A DNA stretch of 64,000 nucleotides from Cherax quadricarinatus. Taxonomy: Eukaryota > Arthropoda > Malacostraca > Decapoda > Parastacidae. Position 1 is the stretch's first letter. Every line of letters begins with the position of its first letter. A program made the position numbers and the translations under genes. The stretch covers positions 6,562,760-6,626,759 of the forward strand of contig NC_091357.1 in the NCBI RefSeq assembly GCF_038502225.1. Direction: 5' to 3'. The notes below the pieces were generated by a model. It did not search any database. It had not been told where the DNA came from and saw only the letters and a program-made list of their open reading frames with translations. Positions 21,501 to 30,984 of this stretch are shown one piece after another.

Positions 21501-23104
21501 GTGGCAGACTTCAGCAGCGTCAGACAGAGGTGGCAGACTTCAGCAGCGTCAGTCAGAGGTGGCAGACTTCAGCAGCGTCAGTCAGAGGTGGCAGACTTCA
21601 GCAGCGTCAGACAGAGGTGGCAGACTTCAGCAGCGTCAGTCAGAGGTGGCAGACTTCAGCAGCGTCAGTCAGAGGTGGCAGACTTCAGCAGCGTCAGTCA
21701 GAGGTGGCAGACTTCAGCAGCGTCAGTCAGAGGTGGCAGACTTCAGCAGCGTCAGTCAGAGGTGGCAGACTTCAGCAGCGTCAGTCAGAGGTGGCAGACT
21801 TCAGCAGCGTCAGACAGAGGTGGCAGACTTCAGCAGCGTCAGTCAGAGGTGGCAGACTTCAGCAGCGTCAGACAGAGGTGGCAGACTTCAGCAGCGTCAG
21901 ACAGAGGTGGCAGACTTCAGCAGCGTCAGTCAGAGGTGGCAGACTTCAGCAGCGTCAGACAGAGGTGGCAGACTTCAGCAGCGTCAGTCAGAGGTGGCAG
22001 ACTTCAGCAGCGTCAGTCAGAGGTGGCAGACTTCAGCAGCGTCAGTCAGAGGTGGCAGACTTCAGCAGCGTCAGTCAGAGGTGGCAGACTTCAGCAGCGT
22101 CAGACAGAGGTGGCAGACTTCAGCAGCGTCAGTCAGAGTTGGCAGACTTCAGCAGCGTCAGTCAGAGGTGGCAGACTTCAGCAGCGTCAGTCAGAGGTGG
22201 CAGACTTCAGCAGTGTCAGTCAGAGGTGGCAGACTTCAGCAGCGTGTCAGAGGTGGCAGACTTCAGCAGCGTCAGTCAGAGATGGCAGACTTCAGTAGTG
22301 TCAGACAGAGGTGGCAGACTTCAGCAGCGTCAGTCAGAGGTGGCAGACTTCAGCAGCGTCAGACAGAGGTGGCAGACTTCAGCAGCGTCAGTCAGAGGTG
22401 GCAGACTTCAGCAGCGTCAGTCAGAGGTGGCAGACTTCAGCAGCGTCAGTCAGAGGTGGCAGACTTCAGCAGCGTCAGACAGAGGTGGCAGACTTCAGCA
22501 GCGTCAGTCAGAGGTGGCAGACTTCAGCAGCGTCAGTCAGAGGTGGCAGACTTCAGCAGCGTCAGTCAGAGGTGGCAGACTTCAGCAGCGTCAGTCAGAG
22601 GTGGCAGACTTCAGTAGTGTCAGTCAGAGGTGGCAGACTTCAGCAGCGTCAGTCAGAGGTGGCAGACTTCAGCAGCGTCAGTCAGAGGTGGCAGACTTCA
22701 GCAGGGTCAGTCAGGTGGCAGACTTCAGCAGCGTCAGTCAGAGGTGGCAGACTTCAGCAGCGTCAGACAGAGGTGGCAGACTTCAGCAGCGTCAGTCAGA
22801 GGTGGCAGACTTCAGCAGCGTCAGTCAGAGGTGGCAGACTTCAGCAGCGTCAGTCAGAGGTGGCAGACTTCAGCAGCGTCAGTCAGAGGTGGCAGACTTC
22901 AGCAGCGTCAGTCAGAGGTGGCAGACTTCAGCAGTGTCAGACAGAGGTGGCAGACTTCAGCAGTGTCAGACAGAGGTGGCAGACTTCAGTAGTGTCAGAG
23001 GTGGCAGACTTCAGCAGCGTCAGTCAGAGGTGGCAGACTTCAGTAGTGTCAGTCAGAGGTGGCAGACTTCAGCAGCGTCAGTCAGAGGTGGCAGACTTCA
23101 GTAG
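12565..23104. repeat. 29-bp satellite, about 10.5 kb
   Basis: Roughly 360 units of GTGGCAGACTTCAGTAGT plus GTCAGTCAGAG. Common variants are AGCAGC for AGTAGT, GTCAGACAGAG for GTCAGTCAGAG, GAGCTGG for GAGGTGG, and a 25-bp form lacking four bases. Three zones are visible. In 12565-13570, GAGCTGG and CATCAGTCTGAG variants recur every 116 bp (four units). In 13570-20750, 29- and 25-bp units are mixed, with GGTGGTAGAC variants. In 20760-23104 the block is homogeneous AGCAGCGTCAGTCAGAGG. Frames up to 781 codons come from stop-free units. No protein-like composition is apparent. Confidence 0.98.
20760..23104. repeat. Homogenised AGCAGC sub-block, open in all three + frames
   Basis: Here nearly every unit has AGCAGCGTCAG in place of AGTAGTGTCAG, which removes the TAG triplets. 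Because 29 is not a multiple of three, successive units rotate through the frames, and all three + frames stay open for most of the block (up to 638, 522 and 781 codons). This is a property of the unit, not evidence of a gene. Confidence 0.9.
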
Positions 23105-23387
23105 GATAATAAAAACATCGTTAAACGTACAGTCTCCTCCCAACAATATCATCACCTGGGAAATACCATCTCTCAGGTTATCTCCAAGTATAAGGATGAG
23201 GTGGAGTTAAGTCTAAAAGAAGTGACTGTAGTATTAACACTTAACACATAAGGAGGAGAAAGCTTGGTAGAAAACACACAAAGAATACTACATATGAGAG
23301 TTGAGTAGGCGAGTAACTCAGCAAAGATTACCTCTGATATACTATATATATATATTTGTAGGTGAATGGTTCAGAGAACCGACATGT
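23105..23387. other. Unique AT-rich spacer after the satellite
   Basis: The satellite ends abruptly at GTAGGATAATAAAAAC. No gene, tRNA-like box or repeat end is evident before the hairpin element at 23388. A short TA run lies near 23341-23354. Confidence 0.5.
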
Positions 23388-23636
23388 TGATAAATTAGAC
23401 ACATGTGCAACTCTTGGGTATCTTTATTGAGGAAACGTTTCGCCACACAGTGGCTTCATCAGTCCATACGTAGGAGAAACTTGAAGAACAGGAGGAGAAT
23501 GAGGTTGAGAGACTGATTACCTCATTCTCCTCCTGTTCTTCAAGTTTCTCCTACGTATGGACTGATGAAGCCACTATGTGGCGAAACGTTTCCTCAATAA
23601 AGATACCCTAGAGTTGCACATGTGTCTAATTTATCA
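23388..23636. repeat. 118-bp-arm hairpin of Penelope-type terminal sequence
   Basis: Arms 23388-23505 and 23519-23636 are inverse complements with about two mismatches, separated by only 13 nt. Each arm carries, reading outward, CTACGTATGGA, CTGATGA, A, GCCAC-tat-GTGGC, GAAACGTTTCC, AATAAAGATACC and ACATGTGTCTAATTTATCA. The same order of pieces occurs at 38685-38745 directly downstream of a Penelope endonuclease frame and at 47113-47180, so I assign it to Penelope terminal sequence. The CTGATGA, stem, GAAA core resembles a hammerhead ribozyme core. Confidence 0.88.
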
Positions 23637-23638
<2 letters not shown>

Positions 23639-23721
<83 letters not shown>

Positions 23722-23730
23722 TATATATTA
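23639..23730. repeat. AT microsatellite
   Basis: TA dinucleotide run of about 75 bp followed by an imperfect TATAATATAT tail, lying between the hairpin and the MITE. Confidence 0.97.
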
Positions 23731-23735
23731 TATAG

Positions 23736-24265
23736 TGCTGAATAGGTAAAACTTGCGATTTTTGGCTTAAATAGCAACGCTCTTCTTGCTGAATAAGGCA
23801 AGCGCAAATTTATGTATGCAATAATTTCGCAAAAATCATCCTGAAACTAACGAATTTTTTTTTTATTGCGTTTGTTTATTAAAATTTGCAAACTTTTGTA
23901 AAATATATTTAGTTGAATTAGGCTAAATTAAATAACAAAAAGGCACAATACCGTGACTGGAACGATACATAAATAACCCGCACATAAAAGACAGAAGCTT
24001 ACGACGACGTTTCGGTCCGACTTTGTCAATGGTCCAAGTCGGACCGAAACGTCGTCGTAAGCTTCTGTCTTTTATGTGCGGGTTATTTGTGTATAGGCTA
24101 AATTAAACTGCGCTTGTTATAATAAGGTTAGGTAAGTTTTCTAAGGTTCTTTTGGTACAAAATTATTAATTGTTACATTAACAATAGGCGTATAAGAGAA
24201 ATTTTTAGAAAGGACTTAAATTTTAAACGAGTTCTTGCTACCTGTCCAGTTTTACCTAATCGGCA
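23736..24265. mobile_element. MITE with TGCTGAATAGGTAAAAC termini, interrupted
   Basis: The left terminus TGCTGAATAGGTAAAAC (23736-23752) and right terminus GTTTTACCTAATCGGCA (24249-24265) are imperfect inverted repeats. Without the nested insertion the element is about 355 bp. The interior is AT-rich, with GCGATTTTTGGCTTAAATAG and GGTTAGGTAAGTTTTCTAAG, and non-coding. A 5' fragment of the same family lies at 41546-41600, also just after an AT microsatellite. Confidence 0.8.
23919..24107. mobile_element. Palindromic insertion with 14-bp target-site duplication
   Basis: TAGGCTAAATTAAA occurs at 23919-23932 and again at 24094-24107, flanking a 161-bp insert inside the MITE. Arms 23971-24023 and 24036-24088 are perfect 53-bp inverse complements around 12 nt. 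The inner sequence reads GGTCC-aagtc-GGACC-GAAACGTCG, a stem followed by GAAAC. Left of the palindrome is GGCACAATACCGTGACTGGA, shared with 6958 and (inverted) 3975. A long variable duplication of this kind is typical of retrotransposition (LINE or Penelope), not of cut-and-paste DNA transposition. Confidence 0.88.
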
Positions 24266-24419
24266 AGATATAACTTCCATAACTAGGAAGTATAAAACTT
24301 AAAGAACATAACATTGAAAAAAAAAATAAGTGGAGCAGCATAGAGCAATAAACCAGGTTGGGTGCAGGAACACTGAGCACAACAACTGGAAGAGAGAAAA
24401 CGGTAGATGGATGAACACA

Positions 24420-24600
24420 CACGAGGGATACCCCTCATGGAAGGTTCCTTGATGTTGGTGAGGGGCTCTTGATTTAAGGAATTGGATCTGTGCTCCAGTT
24501 CCCCGAATTAAGCCTGAATGCCTTCCACATCCCCCCTCCCCTGGGCGCTGTATAATCCTACGGGTTTAGCGCTTCCCCCTTGATTATAATAATAATAACA
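24420..24600 (+). mobile_element. Interspersed repeat with (AAT)n tail
   Basis: GAAGGTTCCTTGATGTTGGTG, GGGGCTCTTGAT, GAATTGGATCTGTGCTCCAG, GCGCTGTATAATCCTACGGG, GTTTAGCGCTTCCCCCTTG, then ATAATAATAATA. The same order of phrases is found reversed at 49690-49920 and in pieces at 36330-36375 and 57345-57450. It is either a SINE or the 3' end of a LINE. No coding region and no convincing tRNA-like head are present. Confidence 0.72.
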
Positions 24601-24607
24601 CGAGGGA

Positions 24608-24672
24608 TTGAGGATGGTGAGGGGGGATGGGAGGGGGTAGGGGCGGGGGGAGGGGCGGGGGGAGGGGAAGGC
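24608..24672 (+). repeat. G-rich tract with G-quadruplex potential
   Basis: Many G runs of three to six, separated by one to four bases (GGGGGGATGGGAGGGGGTAG, then GGGGCGGGGGGAGGGG). Too irregular to be called a tandem array. Confidence 0.75.
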
Positions 24673-24770
24673 AGCAGCGGGGAGTGGTTGTGACATAACG
24701 AAGTAATTTATCAAACCCTGAAACTTATCGTTATACTGAGTGGTTCATCACTCCTCAAGTTGTAGGTACA

Positions 24771-24849
<79 letters not shown>
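24771..24849. repeat. TG microsatellite
   Basis: About 38 TG dinucleotides with a single TTTG interruption at the start. It gives spurious cysteine/valine and histidine/threonine frames. Confidence 0.97.
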
Positions 24850-24861
24850 TCCTTCCCACCC

Positions 24862-24920
24862 TGGGCAGGCTTGTCTGGTTCTTGCCTGCTCAACCAAGCT
24901 GTTGCTGCTGGGTTCCCGCT
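24862..24920 (-). pseudogene. CR1-like LINE 3' scrap
   Basis: GCTCAACCAAGCTGTTGCTG corresponds to the reverse-oriented C-terminal coding end of the CR1 family (compare TCAACTAGGCTGTTACTGCT at 4067 and TCAACCAGGCTGTTGCTGCT at 62789). Only about 55 bp is recognisable. Confidence 0.5.
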
Positions 24921-25325
24921 TATCCACAGCAAGCCTACATGGCTAGTTTCCAAAATTACCACCAGAGTTCTGGCCTCTTAGATAAGCATACCCAGGCCTA
25001 CCTCACTCTCACTTGGCGATCAGGCAACCAAGAGCCAACAGTTCCACTCCTCTCTACCTGGGGCGCACCAGGGCACTTACACTGCCTGTGTACCACGAAC
25101 ACAAACAAGCCTCCGAAGCCTCATCACTGACCTCTCCTGGACAAATCCCACCAAATCAATGGTTATAATATGGAATTTAAGATTTTAGCTGTGGAATGAG
25201 GTATTCAATGACAGCTTTCCTATCAATAAATTTATGAGAAGACTGGTTTATATTCAAGGTTGAAGTCCTATCGGTTACACGAGGGTCAATGACTCATCTT
25301 TACAATACTAATCAAAGATATTTTA
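24921..25325. other. No recognisable feature
   Basis: Mixed-composition DNA between the CR1 scrap and the 33-bp array. It ends in TAATAATAATAATAAAA. No open frame of note. Confidence 0.45.
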
Positions 25326-25354
25326 ATAATAATAATAAAAATTGCGTGTACTCC

Positions 25355-27722
25355 TGTGGTGAGAGGATTGTGAGGTTGTCCTGTGAGTAGATGGGGAGGA
25401 CTGAGGTTGTCCTGTGAGTAGATGGGGAGGACTGTGAGGTTGTCCTGTGAGTAGATGGGGAGGACTGTGAGGTTGTCCTGTGAGTAGATGGGGAGGACTG
25501 TGAGGTTGTCCTGTGAGTAGATGGGGAGGACTGAGGTTGTCCTGTGAGTAGATGGGGAGGACTGTGAGGTTGTCCTGTGAGTAGATGGGGAGGACTGTGA
25601 GGTTGTCCTGTGAGTAGATGTGGAGGATTGAGGTTGTCCTGTGAGTAGATGGGGAGGACTGTGAGGTTGTCCTGTGAGTAGATGGGGAGGACTGTGAGGT
25701 TGTCCCGTGAGTAGATGGGGAGGACTGTGAGGTCCTGTGAGTAGATGGGGAGGACTGTGAGGTTGTCCTGTGAGTAGATGGGGAGGACTGTGAGGTTGTC
25801 CTGTGAGTAGATGGGGAGGACTGTGAGGTTGTCCTGTGAGTAGATGGGGAGAACTGTGAGGTTGTCCCGTGAGTAGATGGGGAGGACTGTGAGGTTGTCC
25901 TGTGAGTAGATGGGGGGACTGTGAGGTTGTCCTGTGAGTAGATGGGGAAAACTGTGAGGTTGTCCTGTGAGTAGATGGGGAGGACTGTGAGGTTGTCCTG
26001 TGAGTAGATGGGGAGGACTGTGAGGTTGTCCTGTGAGTAGATGGGGAGGACTGTGAGGTTGTCCTGTGAGTAGATGGGGAGGACTGTGAGGTTGTCCTGT
26101 GAGTAGATGGGGAGGACTGTGAGGTTGTCCCGTGAGTAGATGGGGAGGACTGTGAGGTTGTCCCGTGAGTAGATGGGGAGGACTGTGAGGTTGTCCTGTG
26201 AGTAGATGGGGAGGACTGTGAGGTTGTCCTGTGAGTAGATGGGGAGGACTGTGAGGTTATCCTGTGAGTAGATGGGGAGGACTGTGAGGTTGTCCTGTGA
26301 GTAGATGGGGAGGACTGTGAGGTTGTCCTGTGAGTAGATGGGGAGGACTGTGAGGTTGTCCTGTGAGTAGATGGGGAGGACTGTGAGGTTGTCCTGTGAG
26401 TAGATGGGGAGGATTGTGAGGTTGTCCTGTGAGTAGATGGGGAGGACTGTGAGGTTGTCCTGTGAGTAGATGGGGAGGACTGTGAGGTTGTCCTGTGAGT
26501 AGATGGGGAGGACTGTGAGGTCCTGTGAGTAGATGGGGAGGACTGAGGTTGCCCTGTGAGTAGATGGGGAGGACTGAGGTTGTCCTGTGAGTAGATGGGA
26601 GGACTGTGAGGTTGTCCTGTGAGTAGATGGGAAGGACTGTGAGGTTGTCCTGTGAGATGGGGAGGACTGTGAGGTTGTCCTGTGAGTAGATGGGAAGGAC
26701 TGTGAGGTTGTCATGTGAGATGGGGAGGACTGTGAGGTTGTCCTGAGAGATAGGGAGGACTGTGAGGTTGTCCTGTGAGTAGATGGGAAGGACTGTGAGG
26801 TTGTCCTGTGAAATGGGGAGGACCGTGAGGTTGTCCTGTGACATGGGGAGGACTGTGAGGTTGTCCTGAGAGATGGGGAGGACTGTGAGGTTGTCCTGTG
26901 AGTAGATGGGAGGACTGTGAGGTTGTCCTGTGAGTAGATGGGAAGGACTGTGAGGTTGCCATGTGAAATGGGGAGGACTGTGAGGTTGTCCTGAGAGATG
27001 GGGAGGACTGTGAGGTTGTCCTGAGAGATGGGAAGGACTGTGAGGTTGTCCTGAGAGATGGGGAGGACTGTGAGGTTGTCCTGTGAGATGGGGAGGACTG
27101 TGAGGTTGTCCTGAGAGATGGGGAGGACTGTGAGGTTGTCCTGAGATGGGAGGACTGTGAGGTTGTCATGTGAGTAGATGGGAAGGACTGTGAGGTTGTC
27201 ATGTGAGTAGATGGGGAGGACTGTGGGGTTGTCCTGTGAGTAGAGGGAGAGGACTGTGAGGCTGTCATGTGAGTAGATGGAGAGGACTGTGAGGTTGTCA
27301 TGTGAGTAGATGGGAAGGACTGTGAGGTTGTCATGTGAGTAGATGGGAAGGACTGTTAGGTTGTCATGTGAGTAGATGGGAAGGGCTGTGAGATTGTCAT
27401 GTGAGTATATGGGGAGGACTGTGAGGTTGTCATGTGAGTAGATGGGAAGGACTGTGAGGTTGTCATGTGAGTATATGGGGAGGACTGTGAGGTTGTCATG
27501 TGAGTAGATGGGGAGGACTGTGAGGATGTCATGTGAGTGGATGGAGAGGACTGTGAGGATGTCATGTGAATAGATGGGAAGGACTGTGAGGATGTCATGT
27601 GAGTAGATGGGAAGGGCTGTGAGGTTGTCATGTGAGATGGAGAGGACTGTGAGGATGTCATGTGAGTAGATGGGGAGGACTGTGAAGATGTCATGTGAGT
27701 AGATGGGGAGGACTGAGGTTGT
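25355..27722. repeat. 33-bp array (GAGGTTGTCCTGTGAGTAGA), about 75 copies
   Basis: Units of GAGGTTGTCCTGTGAGTAGA plus TGGGGAGGACTGT. Shorter units lacking AGTA (GAGATGGG) cluster at 26650-27150. A CATGTGAG variant replaces CCTGTGAG from about 27150 to 27700, so the array is zoned. An 852-codon minus-strand frame spans the array and drifts through three peptide registers (LPIYSQDNLTV, PSTHRTTSQSS, SPPHLLTGQPH) as unit lengths change. All three registers are stop-free, so the frame is compositional. Confidence 0.97.
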
Positions 27723-27784
27723 GTTGTTAGCCAGCCAGTACAAGAAAGTGTTATTACTACACAACAGGAAGAGGTGGAGCACCT

Positions 27785-28040
27785 GTGTAGTGTGGCTACA
27801 CAAAACACAAGCTAATAACAGTGACCCTGGATACAACAGCACGTTAACAGAAGCTATTAACAGTGATCCCGGATACAGCAATACGGTAACAGAAGCTAAA
27901 TAACAATGACCACTGGATACAACACAAGCTTAATAACAGTGTCCGTGGATACAACACACGTTAACATAAGCTAATAACAGTGACCCTTGGATACAACTCA
28001 CGTTAACAGAAGCTACTAACAGTGACCAGCGGATACAAGA
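27785..28040. repeat. Degenerate minisatellite, about 43-bp unit
   Basis: Five to six diverged copies of a unit containing GCTAATAACAGTGACC, GGATACAAC and ACGTTAACA. Indels vary the spacing. It follows the 33-bp array after about 60 bp of unique sequence. Confidence 0.75.
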
Positions 28041-28186
28041 GCGTGCAGCCAGCCAACACTAATGAAGCCAAGACACAGGTGCAGACACAAACTTTTATCA
28101 TGACATTTAACTCTACGAGCCACAGTTGTGTGCTCCACTGTCTGAGTTGCTAGGTTCCAGCCTCAAGTGTTACCTTACCGTACCTG

Positions 28187-28230
28187 CAGGGTATTCCGGT
28201 GATCAACGCCCCTGCCGCCCGGTCCATGTC
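28187..28230 (-). pseudogene. CR1-like LINE 3' terminal scrap
   Basis: GGTATTCCGGTGATCAACGC and CCGCCCGGTCCATG match the reverse of the CR1 3' end at 3990-4035. Only about 45 bp remains. Confidence 0.55.
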
Positions 28231-28261
28231 ACATATCTAATTGTACGAAACATTGTCGCCA

Positions 28262-28340
28262 CACACAAACAACCCGCACATTGGAGAGAAGCTTATAACG
28301 ACATTTCGGCTCGACTTGGGCCATTTACAAGTCACACTGA
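28262..28340. repeat. Half-copy of the AACCCGCACAT hairpin element
   Basis: ACACAAACAACCCGCACATT, GAGAGAAGCTTATAACGACA and TTTCGGCTCGACTTGGGCCA correspond to the left arm and loop of the palindromes at 3861 and 23971. The right arm is missing. Confidence 0.7.
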
Positions 28341-28765
28341 CACACGAGAGTGAAGGAGCCACTATATAATAGGCGAGGGAGACAGGGACGGGACCAAGAG
28401 AGGAAGACGATGCTCCATACCCGTCTTAAGCGGTGACCCTCCTATCTCAGGGGACAACACATGCGTTCTAAACTTCCTGTCGGCTCTCAGAGTTGGAAAT
28501 ATATACATGTACTCGATTTGATACACGCTTTTGTGTGGGGAGGATCGTGTAAAGGATAAAAAAAAAAAAAAAAAGGTCAGGATTTGGAGTCGATCGGAAA
28601 AGGCATTCACAATTCTCGCTGGAAAATCAATATTTCAACAAGTGGATGAATTGGATTAGAACTTCAAGTTCACAGGATTGGATACACTTTGTAGAGGATC
28701 CATTACATGATGTAGTTTTTTGTTTGTGGATTAACGTATAAAGGAAGAGAATATGTGAAGAGAAC
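28341..28765. other. No recognisable feature
   Basis: Unique-looking sequence with a poly(A) run at about 28558-28575. I see no gene or named repeat. Confidence 0.45.
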
Positions 28766-28776
28766 ACAATACCTGA

Positions 28777-28862
28777 TAAATTAGATATGTGTCACATTTG
28801 GAATCTTCACTGACGAAACGTTTCGCCCGCACTGCAGACTTCGTCGCTCGAATACACTGGTC
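28777..28862 (-). repeat. Penelope-type terminal sequence, single arm
   Basis: Read on the minus strand it gives GCGACGAAGTCTGCAGTGCG, GGCGAAACGTTTCGTCAGTG and ACACATATCTAATTTATCAG. The order GAAACGTTTC, then a CACATRTSTAATTTATCA end, matches the hairpin at 23388-23636. The CTGANGA box is not intact here (GCGACGA). Confidence 0.65.
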
Positions 28863-29344
28863 ACTTTAACCCTGGAGACAGTAGACGAAAGTGGAGAGAC
28901 ACTTTGACGTAATCAATCCCTCAGTCTTGAAGAAAAAGAAATCTTTTTGACAGACGAAGTCCAGAACTAGGTTGAGGTGATCCCTCACTCTTGATGGAGA
29001 TACACATTCTCTTCTACAACAAACTCAAGTTACAGTGTCCTCGAAGTCTCACTTTCAGCCTAGTTAGCGAGAATCGCACATTTTTTAATAGTCAACAACG
29101 TCATCTACATCTACCACTTTCATCACTACAAAAATAACAAAAGCCACCACCTTCATCACACCGACAGAAGGAGACACGGTTGTCATCACCACAGCATTAA
29201 CAACTGCAGTCACCACCACCACAAAAACGTACAGCCGCTACCTTCACCACCACAACTACAGTTCAGCACTACAGCAACAAGTCACCACCTCCATGACTAC
29301 CACAAAATAGTCTTCACAGCACAATAAAAGCAGCCACCACCACA
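28863..29344. other. Low-complexity CAC/ACA-rich spacer
   Basis: After about 29090 the sequence is dominated by irregular CACCAC, ACAACT and CATCAC words, a degenerate trinucleotide-type repeat. No gene supported. Confidence 0.5.
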
Positions 29345-29640
29345 CCAGCCTGGTGGCTAAAGCTCCCGCTTCACACACGGAGGGCCCGGGTTCGATTCCC
29401 GGCGGGTGGAAACATTCCGACACGTTTCCTTACACCTGTTGTCCTGTTCACCTAGCAGCAAATAGGTACCTGGGTGTTAGTCGACTGGTGTGGGTCGCAT
29501 CCTGGGGGACAAGATTAAGGACCCCAATGGAAATAAGTTAGACAGTCCTCGATGACGCACTGACTTTCTTGGGTTATCCTGGGTGGCTAACCCTCCGGGG
29601 TTAAAAATCCGAACGAAATCTTATCTTATCTTATCTTAAC
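29345..29640 (+). mobile_element. tRNA-derived SINE, family B, well preserved
   Basis: The head is GCCTGGTGGCTAAAGCTCCC followed by the B box GGTTCGATTCC (29389-29399). The body has ACACCTGTTGTCCTGTTCAC, then the central domain AATAGGTACCTGGGTGTTAG...GGTGTGGGTCGCATCCTGGG. The tail region is GGGGTTAAAAATCCGAA, ending in (ATCTT)n. The A box is weak. The central domain also occurs in a SINE family with a different head and tail (34806-35106 and 62474-62693). Confidence 0.88.
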
Positions 29641-29659
29641 ACTTCCATCACCACACTAA

Positions 29660-30245
29660 CTATATGAATTACCAGAACCATTACAAATCAGAAGATACCA
29701 AGCCAATGATGATACATAAGTCGCATGTTCTCTCCAGGCTGGAGTACTACTGTACTCCAACAGCTCCGTTCAAGACAGGAGAAGCTGCACACCTGGACAA
29801 TGTACACACAACCTTCACTGCTTGCATAAATTCAGTCAAGCACCTAAATTACTGAGAACATTTGAAGTCTACGTTCGGATAATTCTAGAAATTGATCCCA
29901 AATCTGCACACAATTCATTTCCCATGAAAGTAAACAGACGGTGCAAAATACCCCTAATGAAAGGCAGGGCTTTAATGAGTATACCGAGGGGAAAATTCAA
30001 AAAGGTGTGAAGGGACCAAGACTTTTCAACGCCCTCCATACGTAAGGGGTATTACCAATAAACCCCAAGCCGTCTTCAAGAGAGAACTAGACAAGTCCCT
30101 CCTGTTAGTTCCTGATCAGCGGGGTTGTGATGCATACGTTGGGACTTCGCGTATTTAGCATTAACAGCCTGGTTTCTCAGGTCATCCATGGGAAGACCTG
30201 GTCTGGGATCGGGCTCCCGGGGCGTTGACCCCCGGAACTCTTCTC
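29660..30245 (+). pseudogene. CR1-like LINE fragment, old and frame-broken
   Basis: Translated pieces match the CR1 copy at 3986-4872: DTKPMMIHKSHVLSRLEYYC, a C-terminal CINSVKHLNY, then PNLHT and a final TNKPQAVFKREL-like segment. Several stops and frameshifts intervene (for example after HLNY at 29853). The 3' end CGGGGCGTTGACCCCCGGAA is present near 30217-30237. Divergence is much higher than between the copies at 4.0 and 10.4 kb, so this is an older insertion. Confidence 0.8.
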
Positions 30246-30578
30246 CAGGTAGGTAGACCCAACACCTGAAAGCTGTAGCAGTTCAGTAAGGTTACAACGT
30301 CCCAGATACAACACAGTGTGGGATAACAGTCACCTAGCACCAGTCTTGTTATCTTGTATTAAAACAATGTATCTGGTGCAAATTATAGGACCCATAGACT
30401 CGAAGAAGTGGATAAAAAGGCTTCGAGGAAGAATATTTGGATTTCTTCCTGAAACCATTTGAATATTAGTTTTTATCCAAATATTCATGCAATCTTGACG
30501 GTATTAAGTCCTCATATGAGCAAGACCCGTCCAACAAACAATTTTAATAATGCTGGTAGAATTACCGACAATATGTAT
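30246..30578. other. No recognisable feature
   Basis: Unique-looking sequence. Near 30552 GTAGAATTACCGACAATATG resembles 5761-5780 and may be the outer part of the hairpin family that follows. Confidence 0.4.
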
Positions 30579-30701
30579 GTTAGGTACAAGGAGACGAGTG
30601 TAACTAATGCGGCATTTTATTGTGGCAACGTTTCGCTCCTGGAGCGAAACATTGTCACAATAAAATGCCACATTAGTTGCACATGTGTCCCTTTACCTAA
30701 C
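30579..30701. repeat. 61-bp-arm palindrome with a 1-nt spacer
   Basis: Arms 30579-30639 and 30641-30701 are inverse complements with a few mismatches, around a single T. Each arm holds TAATGC(G/C)(G/A)CATTTTATTG, GTGGCAACGTTTCGCTCC and ACATGTGTCC-type words. It belongs to the GTGGCAACGTTTCG branch of the Penelope-type terminal repeats, in its most compact palindromic form. The centre (GCTCCTGGAGC) is itself a perfect 11-bp inverted repeat. Confidence 0.88.
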
Positions 30702-30984
30702 AAACTAACAACTGTTAATAATGATGGAAGCAGCTTCCTGATTGGACAGTAGGCTCCAGGTTAATTAAGGATGGTCCGTCGCTTCTTACACGTTACCTTC
30801 TGAAGACACGAGTGTCTTGGCATTTCTCCTTCAATGCCAGGGCATTTAAAGAGCCTCGGGCCATTTATATCTACACTTCTTTCACAGCTTAATTTATGAT
30901 CTCAAGGCTTTTCTCCGGCGCTCTAGAAAGATGCCGGCATAGATTACCCCCACTCCCGCTACGAACTGGTTTTAGAGGATGTAG
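30702..30984. other. No recognisable feature
   Basis: Unique-looking DNA without a significant open frame or repeat end. Confidence 0.4.

Noticed and set aside
12565..23104. Possible CRISPR-like array (regular 29-bp repeats)
   Set aside because: There are no unique spacers between repeats, no cas genes, and the rest of the window is plainly eukaryotic.
20701..23210. Open frames of 299 to 781 codons on the + strand
   Set aside because: They are the same 29-bp satellite unit read in three frames, and the overlap of all three rules out a normal protein gene.
25323..27881. 852-codon minus-strand open frame
   Set aside because: It lies within the 33-bp array and drifts through three unrelated peptide registers as unit length changes. 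All minus-strand registers of the unit are stop-free, so openness is not evidence of selection.
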